DNA of 64,000 bases from positions 558,001 to 622,000 of the forward strand of contig NW_024045137.1 of assembly GCF_012273895.1 (NCBI RefSeq), written 5' to 3'. This stretch comes from Zerene cesonia (lineage: Eukaryota > Arthropoda > Insecta > Lepidoptera > Pieridae). Positions 11,239-26,200 of this stretch are shown here, piece after piece (position 1 is the stretch's first letter; each line of letters begins with the position of its first letter). A program made the translations under genes and the position numbers. The notes below the pieces were generated by a model. That model saw nothing but the letters and a program-made list of their open reading frames with translations, ran no database searches and had not been told where the DNA came from.

Positions 11239-14200
11239 ACTCTAACATCAGAAGAGAAGATGGTGTACGTGGCTCTGCTGTTCATAAAATCCGAACAGGA
11301 CCTGCTGGACGCGAGCGAAAAGTACGGATGGAAACCCGCGGAACAGGTGACCTTCACACACCACTCGTACTCACGACGTTTTTTTATTCAATTGTACATC
11401 ACTACATATATAACTACATAGTATAAAACAGAGTCGCTTTCTCTGTCCCTATGTCCCTATGTATGCTTCAATCTTTAAAACTACCCAAAGGATTTTGATG
11501 GGTTTTTTTAATAGATAGCGTGATACAACAGGAAGGTTCTTACTGTCGTCTAAGATTCTGGCTCGGTCTAGTTTAGACGACTAGTGTCCATAGTTTTAAG
11601 TTCCTTTGTTCAAGAGTTCAAGCCACATATATGCAATGTCAATGTAAGGTATGGATAAATAAAGATTTTTTTATTATTATTATTCCGAAACGCGCGCGAA
11701 GCCGCGGACGAAAGCTAATGCATTATAAAATATATAATAGAAACTTTGATAAACAGTATACGCCACGAAATAAGTCCCCCCAGTGAAGTGATGAACTAAA
11801 TTTGACAGTTCGGCCATATCGTATAAAAAGGTCGCGAGTTGTCTGTGACTTTTATTTATTTACTAGACGCTCGTCCCGGGTCCGCCCGGATATCAAGATT
11901 CCTGTTTAATCCCAAGGGAGCGTTTAATCGGGATAAAAAGTATCCTATCACCCAAGTCAGCTCATACCCTGTCCGTACACCTAATTTCATCAAAATCCGT
12001 TTCAGTAGTTTCAGCGCGATTGACGGACAAACGTCTAAAACAAATAAACTTTCACATTTACAATACTAGTATGATTCTTCCGCTCTCGTTCTCTGTCGAA
12101 TCACCGATCTTTCTGTTTTCAAGTCCCACGTCCTAACCACTGAACTTCCGCCAGCGTTTCCGCTTGCTTAGTCCAAGGATAAGGTCGTCAGTCCTGGAAT
12201 TTTACCCGCTTACTTCTCGTTTATTTTCAAGGATAAAAATTATCCTGTATTATCCTATATTATGAGAGACGTCTGTCTCTCTCGGACAGACGGACAGACT
12301 CACTTTTGGCTTTATAATGTTATGTGTAAAAAATCCGTTTGTTATTGCTCTCTCTCTCCCTCTATCTTTCTTTCTTTCAAAAAATATACTTTGTTTTACA
12401 CGAATAAAATCAATAATCTTTTAATCTGAATACATTGAAGATTATATATTTTTAGCTGCGCTCCGCGGTTTCACCCGCGTAAGTCCGTATCCCGTAGGAA
12501 TATCGGAATAAAAAGTTGCTTATATGTTATTCCAGTTTTCCAGCTGTCTACTTACCAAATTTCATTGCAATCGGTTCTGTAGCTTTTGCGTGAAAGAGCA
12601 ACAAACACACACATCGTTACAAACTTTCGCATTTATAATATTAGTAGTATCTCTGCTACATTCCAGCTGCTGGACCTGGACAAGAATGTGGCACTCCGCA
12701 CGCTGTCGCAGGAGCACTCCGCCACGCGCGACTCCATCCGCGGCGTGGAGCTGCTGGCCACCTTCGTGCGGGACCTGGGCGACGGTTGGTGTACTGGATT
12801 CTATCCTTTTTTTTTACTAGCTGTTGATAAATTTTCATGGTACAAACNNNNNNNNNNNNNNNNNNNNNNNNNNNNNNNNNNNNNNNNNNNNNNNNNNNNN
12901 NNNNNNNNNNNNNNNNNNNNNNNNNNNNNNNNNNNNNNNNNNNNNNNNNNNNNNNNNNNNNNNNNNNNNNNNNNNNNNNNNNNNNNNNNNNNNNNNNNNN
13001 NNNNNNNNNNNNNNNNNNNNNNNNNNNNNNNNNNNNNNNNNNNNNNNNNNNNNNNNNNNNNNNNNNNNNNNNNNNNNNNNNNNNNNNNNNNNNNNNNNNN
13101 NNNNNNNNNNNNNNNNNNNNNNNNNNNNNNNNNNNNNNNNNNNNNNNNNNNNNNNNNNNNNNNNNNNNNNNNNNNNNNNNNNNNNNNNNNNNNNNNNNNN
13201 NNNNNNNNNNNNNNNNNNNNNNNNNNNNNNNNNNNNNNNNNNNNNNNNNNNNNNNNNNNNNNNNNNNNNNNNNNNNNNNNNNNNNNNNNNNNNNNNNNNN
13301 NNNNNNNNNNNNNNNNNNNNNNNNNNNNNNNNNNNNNNNNNNNNNNNNNNNNNNNNNNNNNNNNNNNNNNNNNNNNNNNNNNNNNNNNNNNNNNNNNNNN
13401 NNNNNNNNNNNNNNNNNNNNNNNNNNNNNNNNNNNNNNNNNNNNNNNNNNNNNNNNNNNNNNNNNNNNNNNNNNNNNNNNNNNNNNNNNNNNNNNNNNNN
13501 NNNNNNNNNNNNNNNNNNNNNNNNNNNNNNNNNNNNNNNNNNNNNNNNNNNNNNNNNNNNNNNNNNNNNNNNNNNNNNNNNNNNNNNNNNNNNNNNNNNN
13601 NNNNNNNNNNNNNNNNNNNNNNNNNNNNNNNNNNNNNNNNNNNNNNNNNNNNNNNNNNNNNNNNNNNNNNNNNNNNNNNNNNNNNNNNNNNNNNNNNNNN
13701 NNNNNNNNNNNNNNNNNNNNNNNNNNNNNNNNNNNNNNNNNNNNNNNNNNNNNNNNNNNNNNNNNNNNNNNNNNNNNNNNNNNNNNNNNNNNNNNNNNNN
13801 NNNNNNNNNNNNNNNNNNNNNNNNNNNNNNNNNNNNNNNNNNNNNNNGTGTCCCGTAGGAATATCGGGATAAAAAGTTGCCTATATGTTATTCCAGTTGT
13901 CCAGCTGTCTACGTAGCAAATTTCAATGCAATCAGTTCAGATGTTTTTGCGTGAAAGAGCAACAAACACACACGCCTCTTCACAAATTTTACATCAAATT
14001 ACTTACCATGACTCCAAAAACCATCTGAATTCATCATCTTGTGCAAGGATTGTATAACGCCAGTTATTGGAGCCAAAGATGGCCACAGTTTTTCATAAAT
14101 AGCGAATTCATGCTTTAACAGTTGGCTGAAAAGAGAATATATTTAAAAATATACACTAATATTACATCATCATCATCATCAGCCCATATATGTTCCCACT

Positions 14201-17200
14201 GCTGGGACACAGGCCTCCTACGAGGGTTCAGACTATAATCCACCACGCTGGCCAAGTGTGGGTTGGCAGATGTCACATGTCGTCGAACTTACGCGGGTAA
14301 AACCGCGGGGTGCAGCTAGTATTTGAATACATTCCATTATTAAAAAAAAAAATCTTACCTAAATTTAACATTCCGCAAAAAAGGTTTCACATCAACGCTG
14401 CCCGCCACAGATTCGCAAGCGCTCAGCGCGGATACGAACTGCAATTCCTGATTATTGCCATTGTCCTCCGCACTCTTCGCCGCCTTCCCCTTCATATCCA
14501 CAACCAGACTCATATATTTCTCGCTTTTAAAATCCTGCGAAAACGCCAAACTCAAGAACGCATCCCGCACGCCCGTGTCATACATTTTGTTATCCAATTC
14601 GCATATACTTTTATTATAGAGGCCGCGGCTCACGTTCTTAAAATCCGCCCCCTTCGAATTCTCGAATTCCTTTTTCAAATAAACGTCAAACAGCGTTATA
14701 GAGAACTCGTAGTTTCCCGCCTTGTGCAACAAGATGGCGCTGTTGTGAACATCCGTTTGCAGCTTGACGTGATATTTGCAAGTATTCACGCAACCAGCTG
14801 ATTTCAACTCGTCCAATATGGCATATTGTTCGTCTCTGATCGCTTGGAATATCTCCGATTTCGATGCGAACGAATTATCGTTCACGGCTCTATTTATCAA
14901 GTTTTTGACGAGAAAGCTCAGGCGCAGGGCGTCGTGTAAGCCAGTTTTCGAACTGCAGTTCTCGCATTTAACCAGCTGGCTGCATCTTTTCGCTTTGCCC
15001 ATTAAAAACAATACAAAACTCAAACAGCTGGCTTCCATATTCGAAACATTCATTCCGTACGACTCGATCCATAACCGAAGCATCTGGTTTAGAAACGGGT
15101 ATGTCGCATACATTAGGCTCTTATATCCCAACTTTTCCGTAGTTTCGCAGGAAACTAATAAATTCTTAAACACATTATCAATATCATTCGCTCTTCTATT
15201 GAAAATGTACAGAAACGAGTTCAAATAGAACGTTTGTAAGCAATGGAATATGTCAGACCGGTGGCCAAGTAACGCCAAGCATGTCCTTATAATATCTTCA
15301 AGTGGGGAATTCTTGAAGTCGATCTTACTCGAGTTCTCCGTTACAACATAGATGCAATCGTTGAATTTCACATACAATTCCGTTAACTGTTTATCGTTGC
15401 ACTGTTTTATAGCATTCGAGTGTGATGCAATCGCATCAAATATTCTCCTAAAGCTCTCATTCAATTCTGCAGCATCATTAAACACGTGATATAGCTTTTT
15501 TGTGATAATCGGTAATAAATTAGAGCAGAAGTCATAAATATCCTTGTATATGATAATCACTTTGGCCAAGTCATCGCTGAATTTGGGCAGTAGTTTCTTT
15601 ATGGCCAGTTTCGTCTTAAGTCTTTCGATGTAAGCAATTCGATCAGCGAGTATACTCCAATAGGTTTTGTGGTAATCTTTGAGGAGGCTGTCTGCATCGC
15701 ATTCGAACGGCATGAAGGACAATTTGAGAATGAGTTCTGGAGGTACTGATGCGTTCTGTAAATACAAAATAACATTTGCTTATAAGGAATTTTTTAAAGA
15801 ATGTAATTGTTTGTGTCTGACTTTAGCAATGATGGCTAGGACGAGAGTGGAAGGCGTCAGTCGTCTCTAGGACAGGTTTATTACTAGTTGAGGCGACCGT
15901 CGTGTTTGATTTGTGTTGAATCTTTGTATTTTTGCTAAATAAACGATTTTTATTTATTTATTCATTTTTAAAGAGTGGAAAAAATTTGATCTCGAAGTGG
16001 GATTTGAACCCGCGTCATTCATCGTACCGTGGTCACGCCTAACAATGAAATTTCTTCTACTTTTCGGTTTTATGTGCTTAATGGTAACCAGCAGGATTGA
16101 TAAGGACTTGTGATGGAATTTTAGAATTCTCACAAAGCATTTGAATAAGTATAATACAGAAAAATGCATTAATATGCCAGCAAAATGTTTTGAATTACAA
16201 TTTTTCGGAAGATTTCATCTCACTGCAATCAGGGACTCCTTGTAATTTCTATGAACTATGTGGGCAAAAACAGGTGGAATACAAAAAGACAATTGAATAG
16301 TAGCACAACAAGGAGAAACTATCTTAATTCTTATCTTACGCAAACATTGGTTCAATTTTAAACTATTACGTATTATTAGTAGTATTCGCTTATATCGCGC
16401 GACTTGGTAAGGAGTATTTTCTTCACATTAAAAAGTATGGTTTGTTCTTTCACACGTTTAGCTCCATCTTCATATCAAGTTTCATCAAAATCGGTTTGAC
16501 AATAACAAACTTTCATCCCCTCTTTCAACCCTTTTTTCGCCAGAAAAAGTATCCTATGTCCTTTCCCAAGTTCACTTCTATCGTCATTTCAAGTTTTATC
16601 AAAATTGGTTCAGTGGTTTAGGCGTGAAAGCGTAAGAGACAGACAGACAAAGTTACTTTCGCATTTATAACATTAATAGGGATTGGTTTGGGATTGCAGA
16701 TAAAATGGGAGAATAAAAAAGAGAATCTTAATCTATAGCTCACCTGTCTTACAATATATTTGTGAACATGGTATATACAAGCGAGGTTCTTTACTCGCTC
16801 GTCCCCTTGCAACCCTCTGGTCTGTCTCACACACTCTATACTGAGTTTTATAAGTTCTGTGTTGTTTATTCTTTCTCGCCATGATGACACTTTTTCTAGG
16901 TTTCTGAAATATAACATTCTATTGATGAGTTTCGATAAACGAATGATGAATTTGACTAGTAGGTGAGAGCCGTAGGTAGGTAGGGTTCATGTACATACTC
17001 CAGAGGGCAGACGAGACAATGGTCTCATTGTCTATATAATTTATATTCTAATCACCTCATCTGCTTATAGTCTTGGGACTGATTGCAGATTAAAATTATT
17101 TTGCACCCAATAAACTTAAAAAGTAAAATAATTATGATAACTCAGTAATATATATGTGCTTCTAAATCTGATTCTAAGTCAATTACCACATATTTCTTAT

Positions 17201-20200
17201 AAACTGATGTTCTCAAAACAAAGGAGGTTCAAAAGTCTACATATATCTTTGTTTTTTTTACTCAATCACTTTGGTAACTCATTAAAATCGGTTCATCCAG
17301 TCGAAAGGTTCTGAAGTATCCATTAATGAAGTCGAATTGCGAACTTCCTCTTCTATTTTGAAATCGGTAAAAGGATATCATTTCATTCATTAAATTGATC
17401 TTATCCTACTTAAGAAATAAAATTGAGTAATAGTGTTTACCAAATTTGTGACAGAAGATATAAACTGCATTTTCAATGACGTATGATTATGATTATTTAT
17501 TTTACCATATTCAAGTTTGTTCGTTCTCTTTGATAGAACCATTACATAAATATATTTATAAATATGTATATTTATAATATACTCAAACTCAAACATTAAT
17601 TCATTCAACTAGACTTCTTATAGAAGCACTTTTGAATCGTCATAATATTACACAGTTATAATATTTACCGCCGGTTCGGAAGGCAGTTTCCACAGAAAAG
17701 AGCCGGAACGAAACTCTGTAGTTGCTCTTTTAAAATAATATCAATTTTACATTTTAATTCTACATAATATGTAACATAAACGTACCTGCATAATATACAT
17801 AAAACATTCAATGAAAAGGATTGTTTATCTTTTGTGGATAATGCCGTAAGCAAAACACTGAAATCTTTACACGCCGATTCCAAGTTGCAGTAATCGTTTT
17901 CAGATCCATGCGCTTTGAGTTTCGTCACAAAATTATTAGCTTCACTAACAGTCATCTTTGAGAACCATTTATCACGCTATCCTCTCGTTATTACTTTAGT
18001 TTTACGAAATTTTGTTAAGCACTTTCAAATAGTACGGCCGTTAGATCAACTGTCAAATGTCAATTTTTAAGATTCAAATACGTGCACAGATTACAAAAAA
18101 AAAATTAGTCCCTTCATAGGTACCTACATAGGTAGGTTACGTATACTATCTGTGTAATATGCATTCGTACCATTCGTAGTATATAACTGTTGATTTGTTT
18201 ATATTCCCTACTACCAATCGAAAATTTGTTCACGTTATAATTATAAGCAAATTAATGCTATTAATTAAAACTATAATATTCTCTTTATACAATACCTCCG
18301 GCTCAAAGAGTAGTATAATAATACGGGTACTCCGGCTCCACATCAAATACCTTGGAGAGTTCTGGCGGGAATTTGAAAAAGCGCGGTTCACAATTTTGAT
18401 TTAAATTTTAATTAAATTCAAAAATATAAATTATTTACAAAAAAAGAGTATAAATAGGCAAATTATAAATAAATAAAGCGTATTGACAATAAATATGGAT
18501 GGAAACGAGGGGGGCGGCGATAATCCGCCCATCTCTAAGAAGAGACCACGACAACCTGAAGATCTTCGAGATGTTTCTGGTACTGGCGGCGGAGGTGGTG
18601 AGAGTGACTCCCCTTTTCTACCTTTTCGTAAGCCTAATTATAAAAGGCTTTATCCGGAGAATAATATGAACACAGAATATAAAGTTTTCGTCGAAAGCAA
18701 AAACTTACAGGAAAAAATAGGAAATAAAAGTCCCATTTATTTGAATCATATATTTTCTACTATTAAAGGTGTGGTGACACTGAGGCGTATTAGTGCCAAC
18801 AAAATAGTTGTGGTCTTCAAACAGCACAACACGGCCAATAATTTTCTTAACAACAACAACTTTCTGGATAGATATGATATAAAAGCATATATTCCAGCAG
18901 CCCAAATTGAAAAAACCGGTATAATTAGATTTGTACCATCTAATCTGTCGAATAAAGAATTATTTACAAAACTAACTTCTAAATATGAAATTATTGCAGT
19001 TCGTAGATTTGTTAAAAAAATAGGTCATGAGTTAATAGGAACACAGACTGTTAGTATCNNNNNNNNNNNNNNNNNNNNNNNNNNNNNNNNNNNNNNNNNN
19101 NNNNNNNNNNNNNNNNNNNNNNNNNNNNNNNNNNNNNNNNNNNNNNNNNNNNNNNNNNNNNNNNNNNNNNNNNNNNNNNNNNNNNNNNNNNNNNNNNNNN
19201 NNNNNNNNNNNNNNNNNNNNNNNNNNNNNNNNNNNNNNNNNNNNNNNNNNNNNNNNNNNNNNNNNNNNNNNNNNNNNNNNNNNNNNNNNNNNNNNNNNNN
19301 NNNNNNNNNNNNNNNNNNNNNNNNNNNNNNNNNNNNNNNNNNNNNNNNNNNNNNNNNNNNNNNNNNNNNNNNNNNNNNNNNNNNNNNNNNNNNNNNNNNN
19401 NNNNNNNNNNNNNNNNNNNNNNNNNNNNNNNNNNNNNNNNNNNNNNNNNNNNNNNNNNNNNNNNNNNNNNNNNNNNNNNNNNNNNNNNNNNNNNNNNNNN
19501 NNNNNNNNNNNNNNNNNNNNNNNNNNNNNNNNNNNNNNNNNNNNNNNNNNNNNNNNNNNNNNNNNNNNNNNNNNNNNNNNNNNNNNNNNNNNNNNNNNNN
19601 NNNNNNNNNNNNNNNNNNNNNNNNNNNNNNNNNNNNNNNNNNNNNNNNNNNNNNNNNNNNNNNNNNNNNNNNNNNNNNNNNNNNNNNNNNNNNNNNNNNN
19701 NNNNNNNNNNNNNNNNNNNNNNNNNNNNNNNNNNNNNNNNNNNNNNNNNNNNNNNNNNNNNNNNNNNNNNNNNNNNNNNNNNNNNNNNNNNNNNNNNNNN
19801 NNNNNNNNNNNNNNNNNNNNNNNNNNNNNNNNNNNNNNNNNNNNNNNNNNNNNNNNNNNNNNNNNNNNNNNNNNNNNNNNNNNNNNNNNNNNNNNNNNNN
19901 NNNNNNNNNNNNNNNNNNNNNNNNNNNNNNNNNNNNNNNNNNNNNNNNNNNNNNNNNNNNNNNNNNNNNNNNNNNNNNNNNNNNNNNNNNNNNNNNNNNN
20001 NNNNNNNNNNNNNNNNNNNNNNNNNNNNNNNNNNNNNNNNNNNNNNNNNNNNNNNNNNGGGTGTGGGATTTATAGAAATTCTTTCTTATCGGATGCTTAC
20101 GTCATAACATCTATTGGCATACCATATTCCAGCCCGATCCGTCCAGTGGTTTGGGCTGTGCGTTGATAGATCACTATATCAGTCAGTCAGTAAGTCAGTC

Positions 20201-23200
20201 AGTGACCTTTGAGTTATATGTATATTTAGATGTCAGAGTGGGCAACCGTGCTGGTGGTTCGCCTGATGGTGAGCGATCACCGCCGCCCGTGAACAGAGCA
20301 GATGTAGTGCCTCTGCGAATGCTTTCAAGGGATAAGGAAAGGATTGATGACAGTAAAGAAAGAAATGGACTGGGAAGGGTGGGGAAAAGGAAACGTGCTT
20401 TATAAACTGTTCCATTTAATTTTGAAACAATATAATGTTTCATGAATAAATCGCGTTTAATATCCGTCGTAACTTATTTTCATTATCAACTTCGTTTTCC
20501 AGTACCGCAGCACCGGCTGGCCGATTTCGAGCGAATCTGCGAAGTGATAGTTCACCAATTGCTGCACGTGCACAGGACGGTGCACGCTTTGCAGCTGTCG
20601 ACGATGTGTCTGCGCCTTTGTAAATTTTTAGGTGACAAGTGCGTGATTGGAATCAAATTTTTGTTTAATTTTATGCTTTTGGGAAACCCCTATTCATATG
20701 CTAAACTCACAACTCTAACTCTAACTGAGCTGAGAGTTTGAGTACCAGTTTGAGATAGAGCTCAAACTGGTACTCAAACTCATACTCGGATTTAAACTAA
20801 AACTCAAAATTGTACTCAGATTCAAGATCAGACTCAAACTCAAATACAATCTCAAGCTCGTACTCAACGTGTGCTTATTTGATTAAAATCGGTAGAGTAA
20901 TTTAGGAGTCCATTGCAGACAAACAATGTGACATGGAATTTATATATATATTACTAGCTTTTGCCCGCGGCTTCGCATGCGTTAATTCGGAGTAGTTTAA
21001 CAGATGTTATTATACATATAAAACTTCCTCTTGAACCACTTTATCTATTAAAAAAAACCCCATCAAAATCCGTTGCGTAGTTTTAAAGATTGAAGCATAC
21101 ATAGGGACAAAGAGAGCGACTTTGTTTTATACTATGTTGTGAAAATATGACAACGACATTACAGTAAGTATTTTGAATCTTTTTTAATATAACTTTTAAA
21201 TGTTATTTTAAATAGTTTTTTAATATGTATAAATATTTGAGCCTAACAACACAGGGGATCCTAGTGTGGGGTTCATTGCAATATATGTATCTATATTATG
21301 TAAAAACATTTTTGAAACAAATAAAGATATTTTTTTTTATTATTATTTCCAGAGTGTCGTACATACGAAACGTCGGCACCATACTGTACCACGCCGACAG
21401 GCAGTATCCGGAGATTGACAGCATATCAGCGAATGCTGTCCAGCTGTTCAGCGCTGTGCTGATAACTAAAGGATGCATGGAGACCGCTCTGGTGTTTCTT
21501 TGTGAAGTCGCGGTGAGTTTTGTTTTTTTATTATCTTTTATTGCATGGAATTTTATTTTATATATTTATTTATATATAACTACGCTACGCTTCGGCTTCG
21601 CCCGTGGTACATATATAGTCTATAGCCTTCCTCAATAAATGGCCAATCTAACACTGAAAGAATTTTTCAAATCGGACCAGTAGTTCCTGAGGTTATTGCG
21701 TTCAAATAAACAAACAATCAAATTAACTAACTAACTCTTTCAGCTATATAATGTTTGTATAGATTATCTGCGCCACGCGGTTTCACACGCGTAAGTCCGT
21801 ATGATGTAGGAATATCGGGATAAAAAATTGCCTATATGTTAGTTCAGTTGTCCAGCTATCTACGACTACTACCAAATTTAATTGCAATCGGTTCAGTAGT
21901 TTTTGCATCAAAGAGTAACAAATACACACATACACATACATCCATCCTCACGAACTTTCGCATTTATAATATTAGTGGGATAAGTAGGACAGGATGAAAT
22001 GTGATAGCTATTTTTTTCAATTGGAGATTTTTTTTTGTTCATTTGTACCTATCTATAGATAGACCGTTTACATTTGCAGATAAGATAGATTTCTTTTGCA
22101 AGTGTAACGACAAACAATAACGAAAAAAAAAAATCGAGTTAAGCAACGGTTGGCACGGTCATCAATTGGATGGGTACAGGATGACCAGACTTTTTGCAAC
22201 TGTTCACTAGCTCATATGTCATCATCATCAGCCCATATATGTTCTCGCAGCTGGGACGCAGACCTCCTATGAGGGTTCAGGCCATAATCCACCACGCTGG
22301 CCAAGTGCGGGTTGGCAGATGTCACATGTCGTCGAACTTTTGATTCTCGGACAAGCCGGTTTCCTCACGATGTTATCCTTCACCGTTTTAAGCAGAGGTG
22401 ATGTTATCCACACGTGCAGATAAATTGAAAAATCAATTTATTTCCTGCGCGCTCGCCCGGGCCCGAACTCCCGACTTTTCGATTTTAAACTCCGAGGTTC
22501 TCACCACGGAGCAACCGCTGGTCATATGTACGGAACGCTAAGTGTACGCTGATCCGACTCGCGCTTGACCGATTGCATGTACAAACAGATAAAGGTATCT
22601 CCACGAGGCCGACTGTTACAATTGCAGATGTATTACGCGAAATGCAAGCGCCGGGCGGCGGCGGCCATCTTGTTGAGAACTGCGCAGGCGCACATCGTGA
22701 ACGCGTCGAGGTCACATCCGGATGTGCAGTGTGAGTTCTGCTATTGATTGTCTTTTGTTCAGTCGCGGTTCAGTTATTTATTTATTTATAAAATAGCTAG
22801 CTGCACGCCCCGGCTCCGTCCGTGTTGTCATTTATCGTAATTAAAATTATTTAAACTATCCTATCCCTCAAGTTGGATCGAACTGCACATGGTGTGCGAA
22901 TTTTATTATAATCGGTTGAGTGGTTTAGGAGTCCATTGAGGACAAACATTGTGACACGAGATTTATATATATTAAGATATTTGTTTTTTTTCTTTACTTT
23001 CTACATATATATATATTTTTTCATATACTTGCTATTCTCATATTTTAATATATAAAAATTCAGTGTCATGATGTATGTTCCCAATGAACTCTTCACCAAC
23101 TCAACCGATTTTGAAGAAATTTGGCATTTTATGTGTAATTTGGTCCAACTTAAGATATGGGATAGTTCTTATTTCGATTAATTATCCCAATAATTTATAG

Positions 23201-26200
23201 TCTTGATATTTTTAATTATTACTCGGCAACAGCAACGCGTGGCCGGGTATGCTAGTAGTCATATATAATGAGAACAGCAATTGTGCATACATTTATTTTG
23301 CCATTTGTCATTATCCTCTACCTTTAGCGGCCTGGAAGAGATCGCTGATAAGCGATAAGGTCGCCTTATGTAATATCTCATTTTTTTTTCGTATATTTGC
23401 AATTTTTTGAAGTGAAACTTCTTTAGAATCGTTGTGATTTCAAAGCTGATGCAACGGAAAAAACGACAGGTGAGAGACACAAATACAAATATGTGCAGAA
23501 TGAAGCCGGCAACGAATGAGACAGAAATATACATACTATTTTATATATATTCATCTCATTCTTTTGACGATTTACTGAAGTTTCACTTCTATCGTTTGTC
23601 AATCGCACACACACCTTATTTGTTTTTTACTTGTTGTGGTACTTAAAATTGTTAAATAATAATCTCCGTTATAGCATCTCGCTAATAAACTCTCTCTCTC
23701 TCTCTCTCTCGTTTCCAGTGGACTTGGCGCTGGGCCGGCTGATGGAGGCGCAGGTGTTGGTGTGTCCCGATGGAGGATTGGCCGCCCTCACGGCGGCCAA
23801 CGCGATCCAACGACATTATTTAGCTACTCCCACTATGGGTAAGGGGCGTTTTTTATACTAGCTTTCGCCCGCGGCTTCGCGCGCGTTAGATTCGGAGCAG
23901 TTTAATAGATGTCATATATGTATATTTTCTTATTTTTGTTTTCTTTTTTTTTCTATTTCTGTTTATGTTGTTTTAATAGTGTTTTTTCTAGTTCTAGTTC
24001 TCTATCTAGTTGTGTTCATATGTCTTTAATTTCCTCATGTGATGTTGACAATAAATGTGTTTATTATTATTATTATTATATATTATATACCTTCCTCTTG
24101 AATCATTGTACCTATTAAAAAATTTCATTAAAACCCGTTGTGTAGTTTTAAAGATCTAAGCATACATACATACATAGGGACGGTCGTGGGAAGCAACTTT
24201 GCTTTATACTATGTAGTAAAATGCCAAAAGTATCTCTATCTATCTCTTTTTCATGCGCCCAAACCTTTGAACCGATTGAACCAATTGAACAAATTTCTAT
24301 GAAATTATGTCTATATGATAAGCTATTTTTTGTATGTACGTTTGGTATCGTGTTTGTGGAATGAACTAGTTTTCTTTCTCTTCTCTTCTCTCTCTCTCTT
24401 TCATCGATTGATTGATAATCTTTTCATGTATTCAAAAAGCATAATTAACTTTAATTATAATAATTAATTACCATTCTTAACTAACTATAAATAGTTAAGA
24501 AGAAAAAAATTACACCCAAACTAAAATTACACGAAAAATAAGATACAAGTCCTAAAAGCATGATCCTGATATAAGACCCCTTCACGGAAGCTCAGGGCAC
24601 CCAACCGGAGGCCAGTTTCCTTCATCCTACCCGTCCCAGTCCATTCCTTCTTTTAAATCGTCAATCCTTTCCTTATCCCTTACCCCTTGAAAGCGGGCAG
24701 CGCATGCGCAGTGGTGCTACCTCTGCTCTGTTCGCGGGCGGCGGTGGTCGCTTCCCATCTGGCGAACCACCAGCTCAGTTGCCCTCGGATGTTTGATATT
24801 TTTTCCCATGTTGTTTTTCTATGGTCTAGAAAATAAAGTCAAACATAATTATTATAGACCAGCTGCGCTCCGCGGTTTCAGCCGCGTAAGTCTGTATAGT
24901 AGTAGGAATATCGGGGTAAAAAGTTGCCTATGTGTCATTCCAGTTGTCCAGCTGTCTACGTAGCAAATTTGATTGCAATCGGTTCAATAGTTTTTGCGTG
25001 AAAGAGCAACAAACACACACACACATCCCTACAAACTTTCGCATCTATAACATTAGTAAGATAGATGCATCATAACAATAAAATATATATAATAAAGTAT
25101 TCTTATAAATTGATGACTTTATGACTTTATGACCCTCAGGCACCGTGTGGACCGCAAGGCGTCGGTACAATCTCATCTTAAAATATAGCACGTCTGTATC
25201 AACGGAGAAATGCGTGAAGCTATGTAGATACTTGAAATTGTGGCGGCGAGCGAAGACGGCGGGTGGTGCGGGGCTCGGGGCCAGTGGGGGCAAGGGGCAG
25301 GGGGCAATATATGGGGCAATCACGCAGACCTGCTGCCCGGAAGATGCGCAGGTAAATATCACAAATAAATGGGGGCTGTTGGGAGGATTTTTTCGGGGCA
25401 AGGGCCGTGGGACAGTAAAGGGAATCACGTAAACTTGGTGTCTTGAAGACGCGCAACTAAGTTATTTGAGGGTAGTTTTTATTTGCGCATATAGATGATA
25501 ATTTAGGGCCACTGGGGACAAGGGGCATTATAGTTTTTTTTATTTTCAAGTTGAAAGTTCTTTCCAAATTTTTCATTAAAATCAGATTTCTAGACGAAAA
25601 TCAAAAGGTCATTAATATGATGCCTAAACGTTCTATTTTCTCACTATCTGACCATGGACCGCACTGAATTATCCAACTCGACACATCGTTTCCAGGTGAA
25701 AATCAACAACGCGCTGAAAACAATACTCGACTGCACGACTGGCGCGCACGTGACCAGCGTGGATTTGAACAGGAAGCTGGAAGCCTTTACCCCAAAGCAC
25801 AACCATGTGGAAACCATGCGGGATTGCATGATCAGAACGCAATTGAGCCCGTCGCTCCCATGCATTTCCGTGCCGGCTTTCGTCATGCCCGAGTTCCTTA
25901 AGCATGGCGCGTGCGCATGCTATGCATGCGTCATGCCGGCATGCGCGATCCTCGCATGCCAGACGGCTGGCCTAGAGGCGTCCATGCACTTCAGGTCGAA
26001 GGAAGACGTCATTGCCAGGAATTATTTCGATGGAGCGTTGACCGCTTTCGGGCTGGCGGAGATGAAATTGAAATCGATTTTTCTGGAAAATTTCGCGAAG
26101 AAATTCGAGACGTACGTTGTCAGTTTGGTCCGGGACAGCTGCTTTAGGGAATTCCGCGAGCTGGAGGTGGAGTTTCTGATCGAATTGGCGTTTTTTGAGC

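Noticed and set aside
18495..19058. Cellular RNA-binding gene head-to-head with the separase-like gene
   Set aside because: The protein resembles gag-like ORF1 of insect LINEs more than any cellular family I recognise; kept as a retrotransposon call at moderate confidence.
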